Below, piece by piece: positions 37,749-46,801 of a stretch of 64,000 nucleotides of DNA (position 1 is the stretch's first letter; every line of letters starts with the position of its first letter). Source of the DNA: Bryocella elongata (GTDB taxonomy: Bacteria; Acidobacteriota; Terriglobia; Terriglobales; Acidobacteriaceae); the NCBI RefSeq assembly GCF_900108185.1, contig NZ_FNVA01000004.1:62001-126000 (forward strand), read 5' to 3'. The notes beneath the pieces are model-generated. The model made no database searches. It was not told where the DNA came from and was given only the letters and a program-made list of their open reading frames with translations. The translations under genes and the position numbers were made by a program.

Positions 37749-37895
37749 TAAGTGCCAGGTGAGAAGCGTAAAAAGAGCGGAGCCCAAGGGCTCCGCTCTT
37801 TTCATTGACGCGCAAATGAGGCAGGTGGCGGCTCATTCTTGAGCGCCGCCACGTCTCTCACTTGCCACTTGCCACTTGCCACTTGCCACTTGCCA
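37743..37895. repeat. Heptamer repeat tracts flanking the terminator after the UXS gene
   Basis: At 37743 the string reads AAGTGAT, AAGTGCC, AGGTGAG (three degenerate heptamers). At 37861-37895 CTTGCCA is repeated five times without change (complement AGTGGCAA type). The second tract lies just beyond the stop of the minus-strand Wzi-like gene. Confidence 0.7.
37771..37802. terminator. Bidirectional terminator
   Basis: AAAAGAGCGGAGCCC (37771-37785) pairs with GGGCTCCGCTCTTTT (37788-37802). It separates the plus-strand ugd-UXS unit from the minus-strand Wzi-like gene. Confidence 0.85.
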
Positions 37896-37903
37896 CTCTT
37901 CCA

Positions 37904-40030
37904 CTACTTCCCATTCAGTCCCGTCGTCTTCATTCTTGGGTACCAGGTGAACTGTGCGGCGATGGTGGAGTCGGTCTGCTGGCCGGTCTTCCAGATGGGG
38001 GCCTTCCAGCGCTCGTAGGTGTACCAGGCGTTGAGTTCGAGTTCGGGGCGCAGGCGCTTGACCACGTCGATGGTGAACTGGTTTTGCGTGGTGCCGCCGG
38101 GGATAAAGTCCTTGGCGTTCTTCTTGTTCAGGTAGCTCATCTGGACCCACTCGTTGCCGGAGAGGTGATATGTGAGCCAGGCTTGTCCGCCTTTGGCTTC
38201 GCGCCCGATCCAGTCGCCGAGGATGTAGCCCTTGTTGGTGTAGCCCTGGACCTGAACGACCTCCCAGTACTGATGCGAGCCATTGACGCTGGCCAGGGTG
38301 GCGCCGTCGGTGCTGGTGGCTTCCACGCGGAGATCGAGCTTCGGCATTCCCGGAAACTGCGAGAGGTAGATGCCCGGCCGATAGGCTGCGCGCCGGGGTG
38401 CGCTGATGGGGAAGACGTCGTCGTGGGTCTCGGAGTCGGTGTAGAGCGTGAGGTAGTGACTGAGAAAGGGAAGTCGCCAGGAGAAGTTGAAGGCCGTGAA
38501 GCGAGCTCCGGGGTCCTCCCGCGAATACTTCACCGCGCCGGTTGTGTCCGAGGTGGAGAAGAAGCTCTTGAGGAAGGTATGGAAGGTGACGGGCTCATGT
38601 CCCTTGCCGCCCCAGATGACCGAACGCTGGAAGCCGAACTCGAAGTCCTTGGTGGGGTGGAAGGAGATCATCTCGGAGTGGATCCAGGGATCGTTGGGAT
38701 CGGTGTGGCCTTTGAGCGAACCGACGAAGAAGTCATAGCGGGTGGGGCCGAGGACACGGCTCAGTAGCGGGATGTGCAGCGGCTCCACGCGGTTGATGCG
38801 GAAGGAGTAGATATTTTCGGCGTTGTTGCTCCACGCCATGGCTCCGCCCATGCCCGGGCCAAGCCAGGAGTCGGTCTTGCCGCCGGAGATCTCGTGTCCG
38901 AGGATGTGGAAGGAGATGGCTGCTTCCTGGAGGCGAAGAGGATTCTGCGCGCCGGTGTTGCCGTAGGGGATGGTGGCCTGGGGGTTGTTGGGCGCGCTGA
39001 AGGGCGCGATCTCGTCGATGCTGGACAGCTGCTGCGCGAGCGCGAGGGGATAGCCGGAGTACGCCGGAGCGTGCTGGAACTCGCCGCGCACGTAGAACGA
39101 GAAGCGCCACCACTCATTCACGCTGGAGAAGCCGGTGACGTTGTTGAAGCCTGTGGCGTAGGGGCGGCCGTAGTCGTTGTAGCGGGTCTGTCCGAGGTGG
39201 AAGCTGTCGCGCAGCACCGGCCCGGCTATGCCCATCATGCGGGTGTAGTAGGTGTCGAAGCCGTAGACGGCGCCGCGGTCCTCGGCGTTGCGCGGCTCCT
39301 CAAGGAGGTAGTCCTGCAGCTTGGCGAGGATCTCGATGGCCTGGTCGTTGCCGCTGGAAAGCACATCGTCCTCGGTCTTCTCGATCATGTGGAGGACGCT
39401 GCGGCGGGTCCAGGGACGCATGCCGAGGAAGGCCGAATCGAGGTAGCCCATCGAGTAGAGCCGCATCGCCATGGCGTAGATGGGGCTGTCGACGGGGATG
39501 TAGGTCGAGCCCAGGGCATCCTTCACGGCCTCGGCGAAGGGATCATACGGCGGCATGGCGGTGAAGACCCTGGGCTTCACGTTGGCTGTCTGGGTCTGCT
39601 CGGGGGTGAGTTCGCCGGGAGTGGAAGGGGTCGGCGAGGTCTGCACGGGAGCGCCGCTGGGGATGGCCGGGGCGACGGGGGCCTGCGGGACGGGGGCAGC
39701 AACAACCGGGGCGGCAGGCTGCGGGGTTGCGGTGACCGCGGGCGTCACCGGGGCTGGAGCAGGCGTGGTCTGGGGCACCGGGCTCGGTGACGGGGCGGAG
39801 GTAGTATCTGGTGCTGCTGGTGCCGCACTCGGCGGCGGATAGGTCGGCTCGGCCGCATCCGTGGGGATGGGCATGGAAGGCAGGCTGCTCGCCGGAACGG
39901 GCGTGGCCGGGGGCAGGGAAGGCAGTTGCTGCGGAGTTCCCTGGGTCTGCGAGAACGCAGCGAACGGGATGGAAACTGCTGACAGCAGACAGATTGCGTG
40001 GAGCCTGAAACGAAGCTGCGACGGGCGCAT
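37904..40030 (-). CDS. Capsule assembly Wzi family protein
   Basis: 708 residues from ATG 40030, which starts a signal peptide (RLHAICLLSAVSIPFAAFS); the frame upstream to 40108 has no good ribosome site. After a Pro/Ala/Thr-rich linker of about 110 residues comes a barrel-like Wzi domain (GKTDSWLGPGMGGAMAW, RYDFFVGSLKGHT, DFEFGFQRSVIWGGKG) and a C-terminal strand series. Wzi is the outer-membrane lectin that anchors capsular polysaccharide to the cell surface. It lies at the end of the EPS locus. The Pro-rich spacer is much longer than in enterobacterial Wzi and may cross the periplasm or bind peptidoglycan. Confidence 0.85.
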   Translation of the reverse strand: MRPSQLRFRLHAICLLSAVSIPFAAFSQTQGTPQQLPSLPPATPVPASSLPSMPIPTDAAEPTYPPPSAAPAAPDTTSAPSPSPVPQTTPAPAPVTPAVTATPQPAAPVVAAPVPQAPVAPAIPSGAPVQTSPTPSTPGELTPEQTQTANVKPRVFTAMPPYDPFAEAVKDALGSTYIPVDSPIYAMAMRLYSMGYLDSAFLGMRPWTRRSVLHMIEKTEDDVLSSGNDQAIEILAKLQDYLLEEPRNAEDRGAVYGFDTYYTRMMGIAGPVLRDSFHLGQTRYNDYGRPYATGFNNVTGFSSVNEWWRFSFYVRGEFQHAPAYSGYPLALAQQLSSIDEIAPFSAPNNPQATIPYGNTGAQNPLRLQEAAISFHILGHEISGGKTDSWLGPGMGGAMAWSNNAENIYSFRINRVEPLHIPLLSRVLGPTRYDFFVGSLKGHTDPNDPWIHSEMISFHPTKDFEFGFQRSVIWGGKGHEPVTFHTFLKSFFSTSDTTGAVKYSREDPGARFTAFNFSWRLPFLSHYLTLYTDSETHDDVFPISAPRRAAYRPGIYLSQFPGMPKLDLRVEATSTDGATLASVNGSHQYWEVVQVQGYTNKGYILGDWIGREAKGGQAWLTYHLSGNEWVQMSYLNKKNAKDFIPGGTTQNQFTIDVVKRLRPELELNAWYTYERWKAPIWKTGQQTDSTIAAQFTWYPRMKTTGLNGK

Positions 40031-40154
40031 ATGCCCCTTAGTGTACCGGTGTGACATCCGAGAAGGGTTCCCTGCTGCGTTCGATGCAGAAAGGAGCCTC
40101 TGGGGCATCCCGTCTTTCGGTTGCCAGTGAAGGCTGCTCAGGTGGAGGCCCCTG

Positions 40155-40868
40155 CTAGCGTTCGAGCGGGATGCTCCGGACGCTCATATAGTCTTCGAGG
40201 CGCTGGATGGGCTGCTCGGCGGCCTTGAGTTTGTTGGGCGAGCAGAGGGCCCAGACCAGGATCGGTCCCGCGCCAAGGCGGACGTGGATCATCGACTCCT
40301 GCATGACGCGATATAGGGCGACGGCATCCTCACCGTCGACGGAGACGATGGGCACCTTGCTCCTGGCGGAGAGTTTTTCGGCGGCAGGCCAGTCGAGAGC
40401 GCCTGGGGTGGCGGAGGGCTTGCCATCGGTGGTGTCGATGCAGAGGACGATGAGGGCGAGTTCGGCGCGCATGGCGTAGTCCAGCGCCTCAGCCCAGGCG
40501 GTTTCGGAATTGGAGCCGGCCTCGGTGAAGACGATGGCGGCGCGGTCGAGCTTTGCAAGCTTGAATCCCTGAGCGATGCCGGCGGCGGTGGCGATGCGCT
40601 CGCGCGTGGGCTTGGCTGGGAGAGGAACGGCTTTCTTTGACTCGGCCTTCGTTGTCTTCTTCGGAGCCTTTGTTGTGGCCGAAGGCAGAGCGGCTTCGGT
40701 GCCGGGCGCGGCGGCATAGTCCCCGGCCTCGAGGTGCATGATGGTCGCGGCCTTGAGGGCTTCGAGGCGCGGGCCCTTGGTGGTACGGCCATCGAGCGCG
40801 CGAAGGCGGAGCATCAGCGCGCGAAGCTCCTGGAGCTTGCGATGGGGAAGCAGGGGATTCTCAGCCAA
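40155..40868 (-). CDS. Degenerate thiamine-diphosphate E1-alpha-like protein
   Basis: 237 residues. The C-terminal 140 residues follow the E1-alpha pattern: ATAAGIAQGFKLAKLDRAAI, ETAWAEALDYAMRAELALIVL, VPIVSVDGEDAVALYRVMQE and GPILVWA. The ThDP motif GDGxxxEG...NN is absent; TEAGSNSE and DTTDG stand at these places, and most of the N-terminal domain is replaced by a Lys/Ala-rich region. So it is unlikely to be catalytic. The gene is 243 bp downstream of aceE on the same strand, with a terminator between. A structural or regulatory role in the pyruvate dehydrogenase system is possible; this is inference. Confidence 0.65.
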   Translation of the reverse strand: MAENPLLPHRKLQELRALMLRLRALDGRTTKGPRLEALKAATIMHLEAGDYAAAPGTEAALPSATTKAPKKTTKAESKKAVPLPAKPTRERIATAAGIAQGFKLAKLDRAAIVFTEAGSNSETAWAEALDYAMRAELALIVLCIDTTDGKPSATPGALDWPAAEKLSARSKVPIVSVDGEDAVALYRVMQESMIHVRLGAGPILVWALCSPNKLKAAEQPIQRLEDYMSVRSIPLER

Positions 40869-41002
40869 GTGTTCGTTTCCTTGCAGGGAGTGCGCTCGTG
40901 AAACGCTCGAGCTTCGACAAGTATGCCGGAGCGAGCGGGTTTGCTTGGAGGATTTCTTTTACCGCATGTTGACTTTCGGTCATGGTGGCGAATCACAAAA
41001 CA

Positions 41003-41028
41003 AAAGGCACGACCGAAGTCGTGCCTTT
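41003..41028. terminator. Terminator after aceE
   Basis: Perfect 11-bp stem AAAGGCACGAC/GTCGTGCCTTT with a CGAA loop (UUCG on the minus strand) followed on the minus strand by TTTGTTTTG. It lies between aceE and the E1-alpha-like gene. Confidence 0.8.
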
Positions 41029-41052
41029 GCGTTCGTGCGTGGCCGTGGAGCA

Positions 41053-41093
41053 CCCCACCCTTTCGCAAACTGCGCGAAAGGATGGGCCACCCA
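41053..41093. repeat. Dispersed palindromic repeat, copy 2
   Basis: CCCCACCCTTTCGC pairs with GCGAAAGGATGGG, with GGGCCACCC following; the same layout as the copy at 20411-20459 beside groEL. It lies 19 bp from the aceE stop. Confidence 0.6.
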
Positions 41094-41111
41094 GTGTCGT
41101 ACCCGGTCTGG

Positions 41112-43793
41112 CTAGGCTTTGGCGGCGCTGGGAGCGTCGGCCGAGAGGCCGAGTTCCGCAATGGCCTTCTCTGCTGCCTTGGGCTTGATGACGCCTTCGC
41201 GCGCGAGCTTGGAGAGCGTGGCGGCGACGATCGACTCGGCGTCCACCTCGAAGTGACGGCGGAGGTGCGCGCGGTTGTCGGAGCGGCCGAAGCCGTCGGT
41301 ACCGAGGGAGAGCAGACGGTTGCTGAGCCAGGGCGACAGGGCATCGGGCATGGACTTGATGTAGTCCGAGGCCGCGATGATGGGGCCAGTGGTCTTGCCG
41401 ATGACGTCGACAAGGTAGGGGGTCTTTTCCTTCTGCGCGGGGTGCAGGCGGTTCCAGCGCTCGGTCTCGACGCAGTCGCGGCGAAGCTCGTTGTAGCTGG
41501 TGACGCTCCAGACATCGGCGGCGACGTTGTACTTGGCCTCTAGAATTTCCTGGGCGCGAAGTACCTCGTTGAGGATGGGGCCGGAGCCGAAGAGCTGCAC
41601 CTGCGCGGGCTTTGCTGGCTCCGTTGAGGCGGCCTTGAACTTGTAGATGCCGCGCAGAATGCCTTCGCGGATGGTGTCTACGTTCTCGCAGGCAGGCTGG
41701 ACGTAATCCTCGTTGTACATGGTGATGTAGTAGAAGGTGTCTTCCATCTTCTGGTACATCCGCTCGATGCCGTCCTGCACGATGACGGCGAGTTCATACA
41801 CGTAGGCGGGGTCGTAGGTCTTGCAGGTGGGGATGGTGCCGGCGAGGACGTGCGAGTGGCCGTCCTGGTGCTGTAAACCCTCTCCTAACATTGTGGTTCG
41901 ACCTGCAGTCCCGCCCATGAGGAACCCTTTTCCACGCGAGTCGGCGAAGGCCCACGCCATGTCGCCGATGCGCTGGAAGCCGAACATGGAGTAGTAGAGG
42001 TAGAAGGGCACCATGGGCACGCGGTAGTTGGTGTACGCGGTGCCTGCGGCGGTGAAGCTGGCCATGGAGCCGGCCTCGGTGATGCCTTCCTCGAGGATCT
42101 GGCCGTTTTTCTTCTCGGAGTAGCTGAGGAAGACGTCCGAGTCATGTGGCGTGTACTTCTGCCCTTCGGGCGCGTAGATGCCGACGGCCTTCATGACGGA
42201 CTCGAAGCCGAAGGTGCGGCCCTCGTCAGGGATGATGGGCACAACGTACTTGCTGATGCCCGAAGCGGGCTTGAGCATGCCGTTGAGCATGTTGACGAAG
42301 CCCATCGTTGTGGACGCGGCGCGACCCTTGGAGCCACCGAGCCACTCCTTGAAGAAGTCCATCGACGGGGCTTTGAACTCGAAGGGCTTGACCTCGCGCT
42401 TGGGCATGTAGCCACCGAGCTCGGCGCGGCGGGCGTGCATATAGGCCATGGCCGCGTCGTCGTTCGCGGGCTTGTAGAACTGGGCGCTGTCGATCTGCTC
42501 CGGTGTGAGCGGAATCTCGAAGCGGTCGGCGAAGGCTACGAGGTCCTTCTCGGAGAGCTTCTTCTCGGAGTGGGTGGCGTTGCGGGCCTGGGCAAACGCC
42601 AGACCGTAGCCCTTGACGGTGTGCGCGAGGATCACGGTCGGGCCGCCCTTGTGCTCGGTGGCGCGCTTGTAGGCGTTGTAGACCTTGGCTGTGTCGTGGC
42701 CGCCGCGATGGAGGTGGGCGAGCTCTTCGTCGGTCTTGTCTTCGACCAGCTTGAGCAGCTCGGGATACTTGCCGAAGAAGTGCTCGCGGAGGTAGGCGCC
42801 GCCCTTGGCCTTGAAGGCCTGGTACTCACCGTCGACGCACTCTTCCATGCGTTTGAGCAGGAGGCCCTGGTGGTCGCGGGCGAAGAGCTCATCCCAGTCC
42901 GAGCCCCAGATGACCTTGATGACGTTCCAGTTGGCGCCGCGGAAGGTGGACTCGAGCTCGTCGATGATGCGCGCGTTGCCGCGGACGGGGCCGTCGAGGC
43001 GCTGCAGGTTGCAGTTGACAACGAAGATGAGGTTGTCGAGCTTTTCGCGCGAGCCGAGGTTGATGGCGCCGAGGGTGTCGACCTCGTCCGTCTCGCCGTC
43101 GCCAAGGAAGCCCCACACCTTGCGGTCGGTCTTCTCGATGAGGCCGCGGTTCTCGAGGTACTTCATGAAGCGGGCCTGGTAGATGGCGTTCAGAGGGCCG
43201 ATGCCCATGGAGACGGTGGGGAACTGCCAGAAGTCCTTCATCAGCCAGGGGTGCGGGTAGGAGGACAGGCCGGGGGTGTCACGCAGCTCGTGGCGGAAGT
43301 TCTTGAGGTGCTCTTCGGTGAGGCGGCCTTCGAGGAAGGCGCGGGAGTAAACGCCGGGCGAGGCGTGGCCCTGGAAGTAGATGAAGTCGCCGGGCTGGTC
43401 GCCATACGAGGCGCGGAAGAAGTGGTTGAAACCGACTTCCAGCAGCGTGGCCTGCGAGGAGTAGGTGGAGATGTGGCCGCCGATGCCGGCGTCGTACTTG
43501 TTCTGCTTGTGCACCATCGCCATGGCGTTCCAGCGAAGGAGGGATTCGACGCGGCGTTCGAGGGTGCGGTCTCCGGGGTAGGGGACCTCGTCATGCTTGG
43601 GAATCGTGTTCAGATAGGGAGTGACGGTGCTGCCGGTGGCGGGCACGCCAGCCTCGCGAGCGCGGGTGCGCAGCGCTTCGAGCAACTTGGCGCCTTGTTC
43701 CCAATCCTCGGCGACTACCTGGTCGAATGCCTCAATCCACTCCGAGACCTCTGCGGTCAAATCCTTCTTTACTGCCTCGTCGAGTACTGCCAT
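41112..43793 (-). CDS. aceE: Pyruvate dehydrogenase E1 component, homodimeric
   Basis: 893 residues, full length for the AceE type. The ThDP motif starts at GFLGDGETDEVDTLGAINL and ends at FVVNCNLQRLDGPVRGN. Further signatures: GGHISTYSSQATLLEVGF, IYFQGHASPGVYSRAFLEG and GRTTMLGEGLQHQDGHSH. It decarboxylates pyruvate and passes the acetyl group to the lipoyl domain of E2. The E2 and E3 genes are not in the window. It is followed by a terminator and, 243 bp on, by a degenerate E1-alpha-like gene. Confidence 0.97.
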   Translation of the reverse strand: MAVLDEAVKKDLTAEVSEWIEAFDQVVAEDWEQGAKLLEALRTRAREAGVPATGSTVTPYLNTIPKHDEVPYPGDRTLERRVESLLRWNAMAMVHKQNKYDAGIGGHISTYSSQATLLEVGFNHFFRASYGDQPGDFIYFQGHASPGVYSRAFLEGRLTEEHLKNFRHELRDTPGLSSYPHPWLMKDFWQFPTVSMGIGPLNAIYQARFMKYLENRGLIEKTDRKVWGFLGDGETDEVDTLGAINLGSREKLDNLIFVVNCNLQRLDGPVRGNARIIDELESTFRGANWNVIKVIWGSDWDELFARDHQGLLLKRMEECVDGEYQAFKAKGGAYLREHFFGKYPELLKLVEDKTDEELAHLHRGGHDTAKVYNAYKRATEHKGGPTVILAHTVKGYGLAFAQARNATHSEKKLSEKDLVAFADRFEIPLTPEQIDSAQFYKPANDDAAMAYMHARRAELGGYMPKREVKPFEFKAPSMDFFKEWLGGSKGRAASTTMGFVNMLNGMLKPASGISKYVVPIIPDEGRTFGFESVMKAVGIYAPEGQKYTPHDSDVFLSYSEKKNGQILEEGITEAGSMASFTAAGTAYTNYRVPMVPFYLYYSMFGFQRIGDMAWAFADSRGKGFLMGGTAGRTTMLGEGLQHQDGHSHVLAGTIPTCKTYDPAYVYELAVIVQDGIERMYQKMEDTFYYITMYNEDYVQPACENVDTIREGILRGIYKFKAASTEPAKPAQVQLFGSGPILNEVLRAQEILEAKYNVAADVWSVTSYNELRRDCVETERWNRLHPAQKEKTPYLVDVIGKTTGPIIAASDYIKSMPDALSPWLSNRLLSLGTDGFGRSDNRAHLRRHFEVDAESIVAATLSKLAREGVIKPKAAEKAIAELGLSADAPSAAKA

Positions 43794-43907
43794 CGCTTAT
43801 AACCCCTGTCGAACGCACTTATATCCACTGTCTACGATAAATCCGTCTGCGGTCGTTGTCACACGTCACTGTGATGTGCGCACGCCGGGGAGGGCGGGAG
43901 GTGGGCG

Positions 43908-45341
43908 CTATTCGGAACGGAGGGTAGCGAGGATCTCGGAAACCCCTGCAACGACGCGGTCTACGTCTGCCTCGGAGGTCTGCCAGTTGCAGACGCTGAC
44001 GCGCATGACCCGCTTCCCGCGCCAGTTGGCGTTGGAAAAAAGTGCGACGCCAGAGCGGTTGATGGCGGCGACGACCTGGTCGGTGAAGGCGTCGTGATCT
44101 GCACCAACGGCGGCAGATTTGGGGCTGAGGAAGCGGACGAGGCCCTGGTTGATCTGCGGCTTCCAGAGCATTTCGGCTCCGTCGAGCGCGCCGATGCGGG
44201 TGACGAGGGCGTGGGAGTGAGCGCAGGTTCGCTCGATGAGTGCGGCGACGCCGTTGCGGCCCAGCTCGCGGAGCACGGCCCAGGCAGAGAAGCCGCGCGC
44301 TCGACGAGACCACTCGGGGGTCCAGTCAAGCTGGTCGCGCCCGACGGAGGCCTCGACGTAGGAGGTGCTGATGGCGAAGGCGCCGCGGTGCGCTTCGCGA
44401 TCCCGGACGAAGGCGAAGCCGCTGTCATAGGGGACGTTGAGCCACTTGTGGCCGTCGGTCGCCCAGGAGTCGGCAAGATTGCAGCCAGCGACGAGGTGCG
44501 CGAGCCTGGGCGTGGCGGCGGCCCAGAGGCCGAAGGCTCCATCGACATGCACCCAGGCTTTGTGAGCCTTGGCGATGGGAATGAGTGTGGCGAAGTCGTC
44601 GTAGGCGCCCATGTTGAGGTCGCCGGCCTGGAGCAGCACGATGGTGGGTGCGTCGGGCTTATCGGCTAGGGCTGCCGTGAGGACCTCGGCGGTGAGTCGG
44701 CCATTCTCGTCGCTGGGGAGTGAGTGGATGTTGGCGGTGCCGAGTCCGAGCAGGCGCACGGCACGCAGAGCGGTGCCGTGGGCTTCTTTGCTGGTGATGA
44801 TGCGGATTTGTGGCGCTCCGGCGAGGCCATTGCGCTCGACGTCGATGTTGCGGTCGGCCATCAAGCGCCAGCGCGCTGCGGCGAGGCAGGTGGTGTGAGC
44901 CATCTGGCAGCCGGTGACGAGGGCGAAGCTGGCCTCGGCGGGGAGGTGGAGGATGTCTTTCAGCCACTCGCCTGCGACTTCTTCGGCGACGGCTGCGGCA
45001 GGAGCGACGGCGTAGGCTCCGGCATTCTGGTCCCAGGCGGAGGTGAGCCAGTCGGCGGCAAGTGAGGCGGGAGTGGAGCCTCCCATGACCCAACCGTAGA
45101 AGCGTCCGCCGGTGTTGCGGGAGATGCCGCCTTCGGCTGCGTGGATGAGTTCGCGGATGACCTGCTCGGAGGGGAGGCCTTCGTCGGCGAGCGGGAGGTT
45201 GAACTTCGCGAACAGGCCTTCGTGGGAGGCTTGGGCAGCGACGGGGGCGTCGGCGTCGGCGGCGCGGAAGGTAAGGGCGTGGTCCAGGGCAGCGCTTAGG
45301 GCGGCGCGCAGGGAATCTTTCTGGTCAGGCATGAGCGCCAT
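43908..45341 (-). CDS. Group II PLP-dependent decarboxylase (aromatic-L-amino-acid type)
   Basis: 477 residues. The PLP lysine is in SWATDGHKWLNVPYDSGFAF; the cofactor Asp in HVDGAFGLWAA; an N-terminal FYGWVMGGSTPASLAADWL typical of the Tyr/Trp/Glu decarboxylase family. It removes CO2 from an amino acid; the substrate cannot be decided. ATG 45341 and ATG 45332 are both possible starts. Single gene; upstream lies a strong perfect inverted repeat (45441-45488) that also borders argJ. Confidence 0.88.
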   Translation of the reverse strand: MALMPDQKDSLRAALSAALDHALTFRAADADAPVAAQASHEGLFAKFNLPLADEGLPSEQVIRELIHAAEGGISRNTGGRFYGWVMGGSTPASLAADWLTSAWDQNAGAYAVAPAAAVAEEVAGEWLKDILHLPAEASFALVTGCQMAHTTCLAAARWRLMADRNIDVERNGLAGAPQIRIITSKEAHGTALRAVRLLGLGTANIHSLPSDENGRLTAEVLTAALADKPDAPTIVLLQAGDLNMGAYDDFATLIPIAKAHKAWVHVDGAFGLWAAATPRLAHLVAGCNLADSWATDGHKWLNVPYDSGFAFVRDREAHRGAFAISTSYVEASVGRDQLDWTPEWSRRARGFSAWAVLRELGRNGVAALIERTCAHSHALVTRIGALDGAEMLWKPQINQGLVRFLSPKSAAVGADHDAFTDQVVAAINRSGVALFSNANWRGKRVMRVSVCNWQTSEADVDRVVAGVSEILATLRSE

Positions 45342-45440
45342 TCTAGTCAGCGCGCAGGAGTGGGACTATCCGGTTTGTGCGGGGGAAGTCCTGGCGCGCA
45401 GGCACAGGGAGGTTCAGTCCGTAGCCCGGGTCCGAGAGTC

Positions 45441-45488
45441 CGGATCCCCACCCCACCGAGCAAGTACGCTCGGTGGGGTGGGGATCCG
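45441..45488. terminator. Perfect 21-bp inverted repeat beyond argJ
   Basis: CGGATCCCCACCCCACCGAG plus C (45441-45461) and its exact complement (45468-45488), with a 6-nt loop AAGTAC. It lies 15 bp past the argJ stop and upstream of the PLP decarboxylase. No T-run follows, so it may be a REP-like element as well as a terminator. Confidence 0.6.
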
Positions 45489-45503
45489 GGGCACCCAAAT
45501 CTT

Positions 45504-46742
45504 CTAGGTGGAGTAGTCGGCGTTGATGGAGACGTACTCGTGGGTGAGGTCGCAGGTAACGAATTTGCAGGTGCCTGAACCCATTCCGAAGTTGATAGCG
45601 ATGGTGTAGTGGCGCTGGCTCATGCGCTCGTGGGTGGCGGTTTCGTCCCACGCCGCGGAGCGGACGCCGTTGGCGAAGACTTCGAGGCCACCGATGGCGA
45701 TGGTGACGGTGGCGGGGTCGAAGGGTACTCCAGCTTTGCCTGCGGCTGCGAGCAGACGTCCCCAGTTGGGATCGCCGGAGGACCAGGCGGTCTTGACGAG
45801 CGGAGAGTTGGCGATGGACTTGGCCATGGTGGCTGCGGCCTCGTCGGAGGCGGCTCCGGTGAGCTGCAGTGTCACCACATGGGTGACACCTTCGCCGTCG
45901 TCGACGACCTGGTAGGCGAGGGAGTCGCAGACGCGCTGGAGTGCGGCGTCAAATTCGTTGGTGATGTTGGCGTCGAGAGCGACACCGCTGGCTCCGCTGG
46001 CGAGGAGCAGCACGGTGTCGTTGGTGCTCATGTCGCCGTCGACGGAGATGGCGTTGAAGCTCTTTTCGACGGAGTCGTGCAGGATCTCCTTCAGCTGCGA
46101 AGCGGATGCAGCGATATCCGTGAAGAGGTAGACGAGCATCGTCGCGTGGGGAGCGGCATTGGCGAGCTTCGGCCCGATCATGCCGGCGCCCTTGCAGCAG
46201 CCCCAGAGGCTGACGCGCTTGACCTCTCCCGCGATATCGATTTCGAAGCTCTCGCTGGCGACCTTGGGCTTGGTGTCCGTGGTCATGATGGCGTGGGCGA
46301 AGGCGTCGGCGTGGTCGGGCGTGTTCCCGAGCGCTGCGACGGCTTTGGGGATGCCGGCGACGAGCTTTTCGATGGGCAGCGGGACACCGATGATGCCGGT
46401 GGACGAGGGGAAGACCTCGTCGAAGACGCAGCCGATGGCGTCGCCCATCGCCGCGCAGGACTGGCGGCAGTGTTCGAGGCCGGGGTCGCCGGTGGCGCAG
46501 TTGGCGTTGCCGGCGTTGACCAGCACGGCACGCATCTTGTGTTCGGTGGCCTTGAGATGGCGCTGTCCGATGAGGATAGGCGCCGCGACGAACTGATTTG
46601 AGGTGAACATCGCAGCGGCGATGGCGGGCTGGTCGGCGACGGCGATGGCGACGTCGGGCTTGCCGGAGGCCTTGATGCCGGCGGTGGTCGCGCCCCAGCG
46701 GAAGCCGAGAGGAAGAGAAGCGGAAGATCCGTTACGTGTCAC
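45504..46742 (-). CDS. argJ: Bifunctional ornithine/glutamate acetyltransferase ArgJ
   Basis: 412 residues. KGAGMIGPKLANAAPHATML holds the autocleavage site before the catalytic Thr, and GDMSTNDTVLLLASGAS is a second family signature. The enzyme self-cuts into alpha and beta chains and moves acetyl between N-acetylornithine and glutamate (and can use acetyl-CoA), giving the cyclic arginine pathway. Start GRNGSS-like MTRNGSSASLPLGFRWG fits. The other arg genes are not in the window. Confidence 0.95.
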   Translation of the reverse strand: MTRNGSSASLPLGFRWGATTAGIKASGKPDVAIAVADQPAIAAAMFTSNQFVAAPILIGQRHLKATEHKMRAVLVNAGNANCATGDPGLEHCRQSCAAMGDAIGCVFDEVFPSSTGIIGVPLPIEKLVAGIPKAVAALGNTPDHADAFAHAIMTTDTKPKVASESFEIDIAGEVKRVSLWGCCKGAGMIGPKLANAAPHATMLVYLFTDIAASASQLKEILHDSVEKSFNAISVDGDMSTNDTVLLLASGASGVALDANITNEFDAALQRVCDSLAYQVVDDGEGVTHVVTLQLTGAASDEAAATMAKSIANSPLVKTAWSSGDPNWGRLLAAAGKAGVPFDPATVTIAIGGLEVFANGVRSAAWDETATHERMSQRHYTIAINFGMGSGTCKFVTCDLTHEYVSINADYST

Positions 46743-46801
46743 AACAATAAATCTAAGCCATCCCGATGTTCACCGTGTGAGCGCGGGTGGAATGCGGTTT
46801 G

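Noticed and set aside
37861..37895. CRISPR-like array suggested by the CTTGCCA repeats
   Set aside because: Units are 7 bp with no spacers and there are no cas genes anywhere in the window.
42144..43802. 552-codon open frame antisense to aceE
   Set aside because: Codon-bias shadow of aceE; composition is repetitive Val/Glu/Gly/Leu and no start signal is present.
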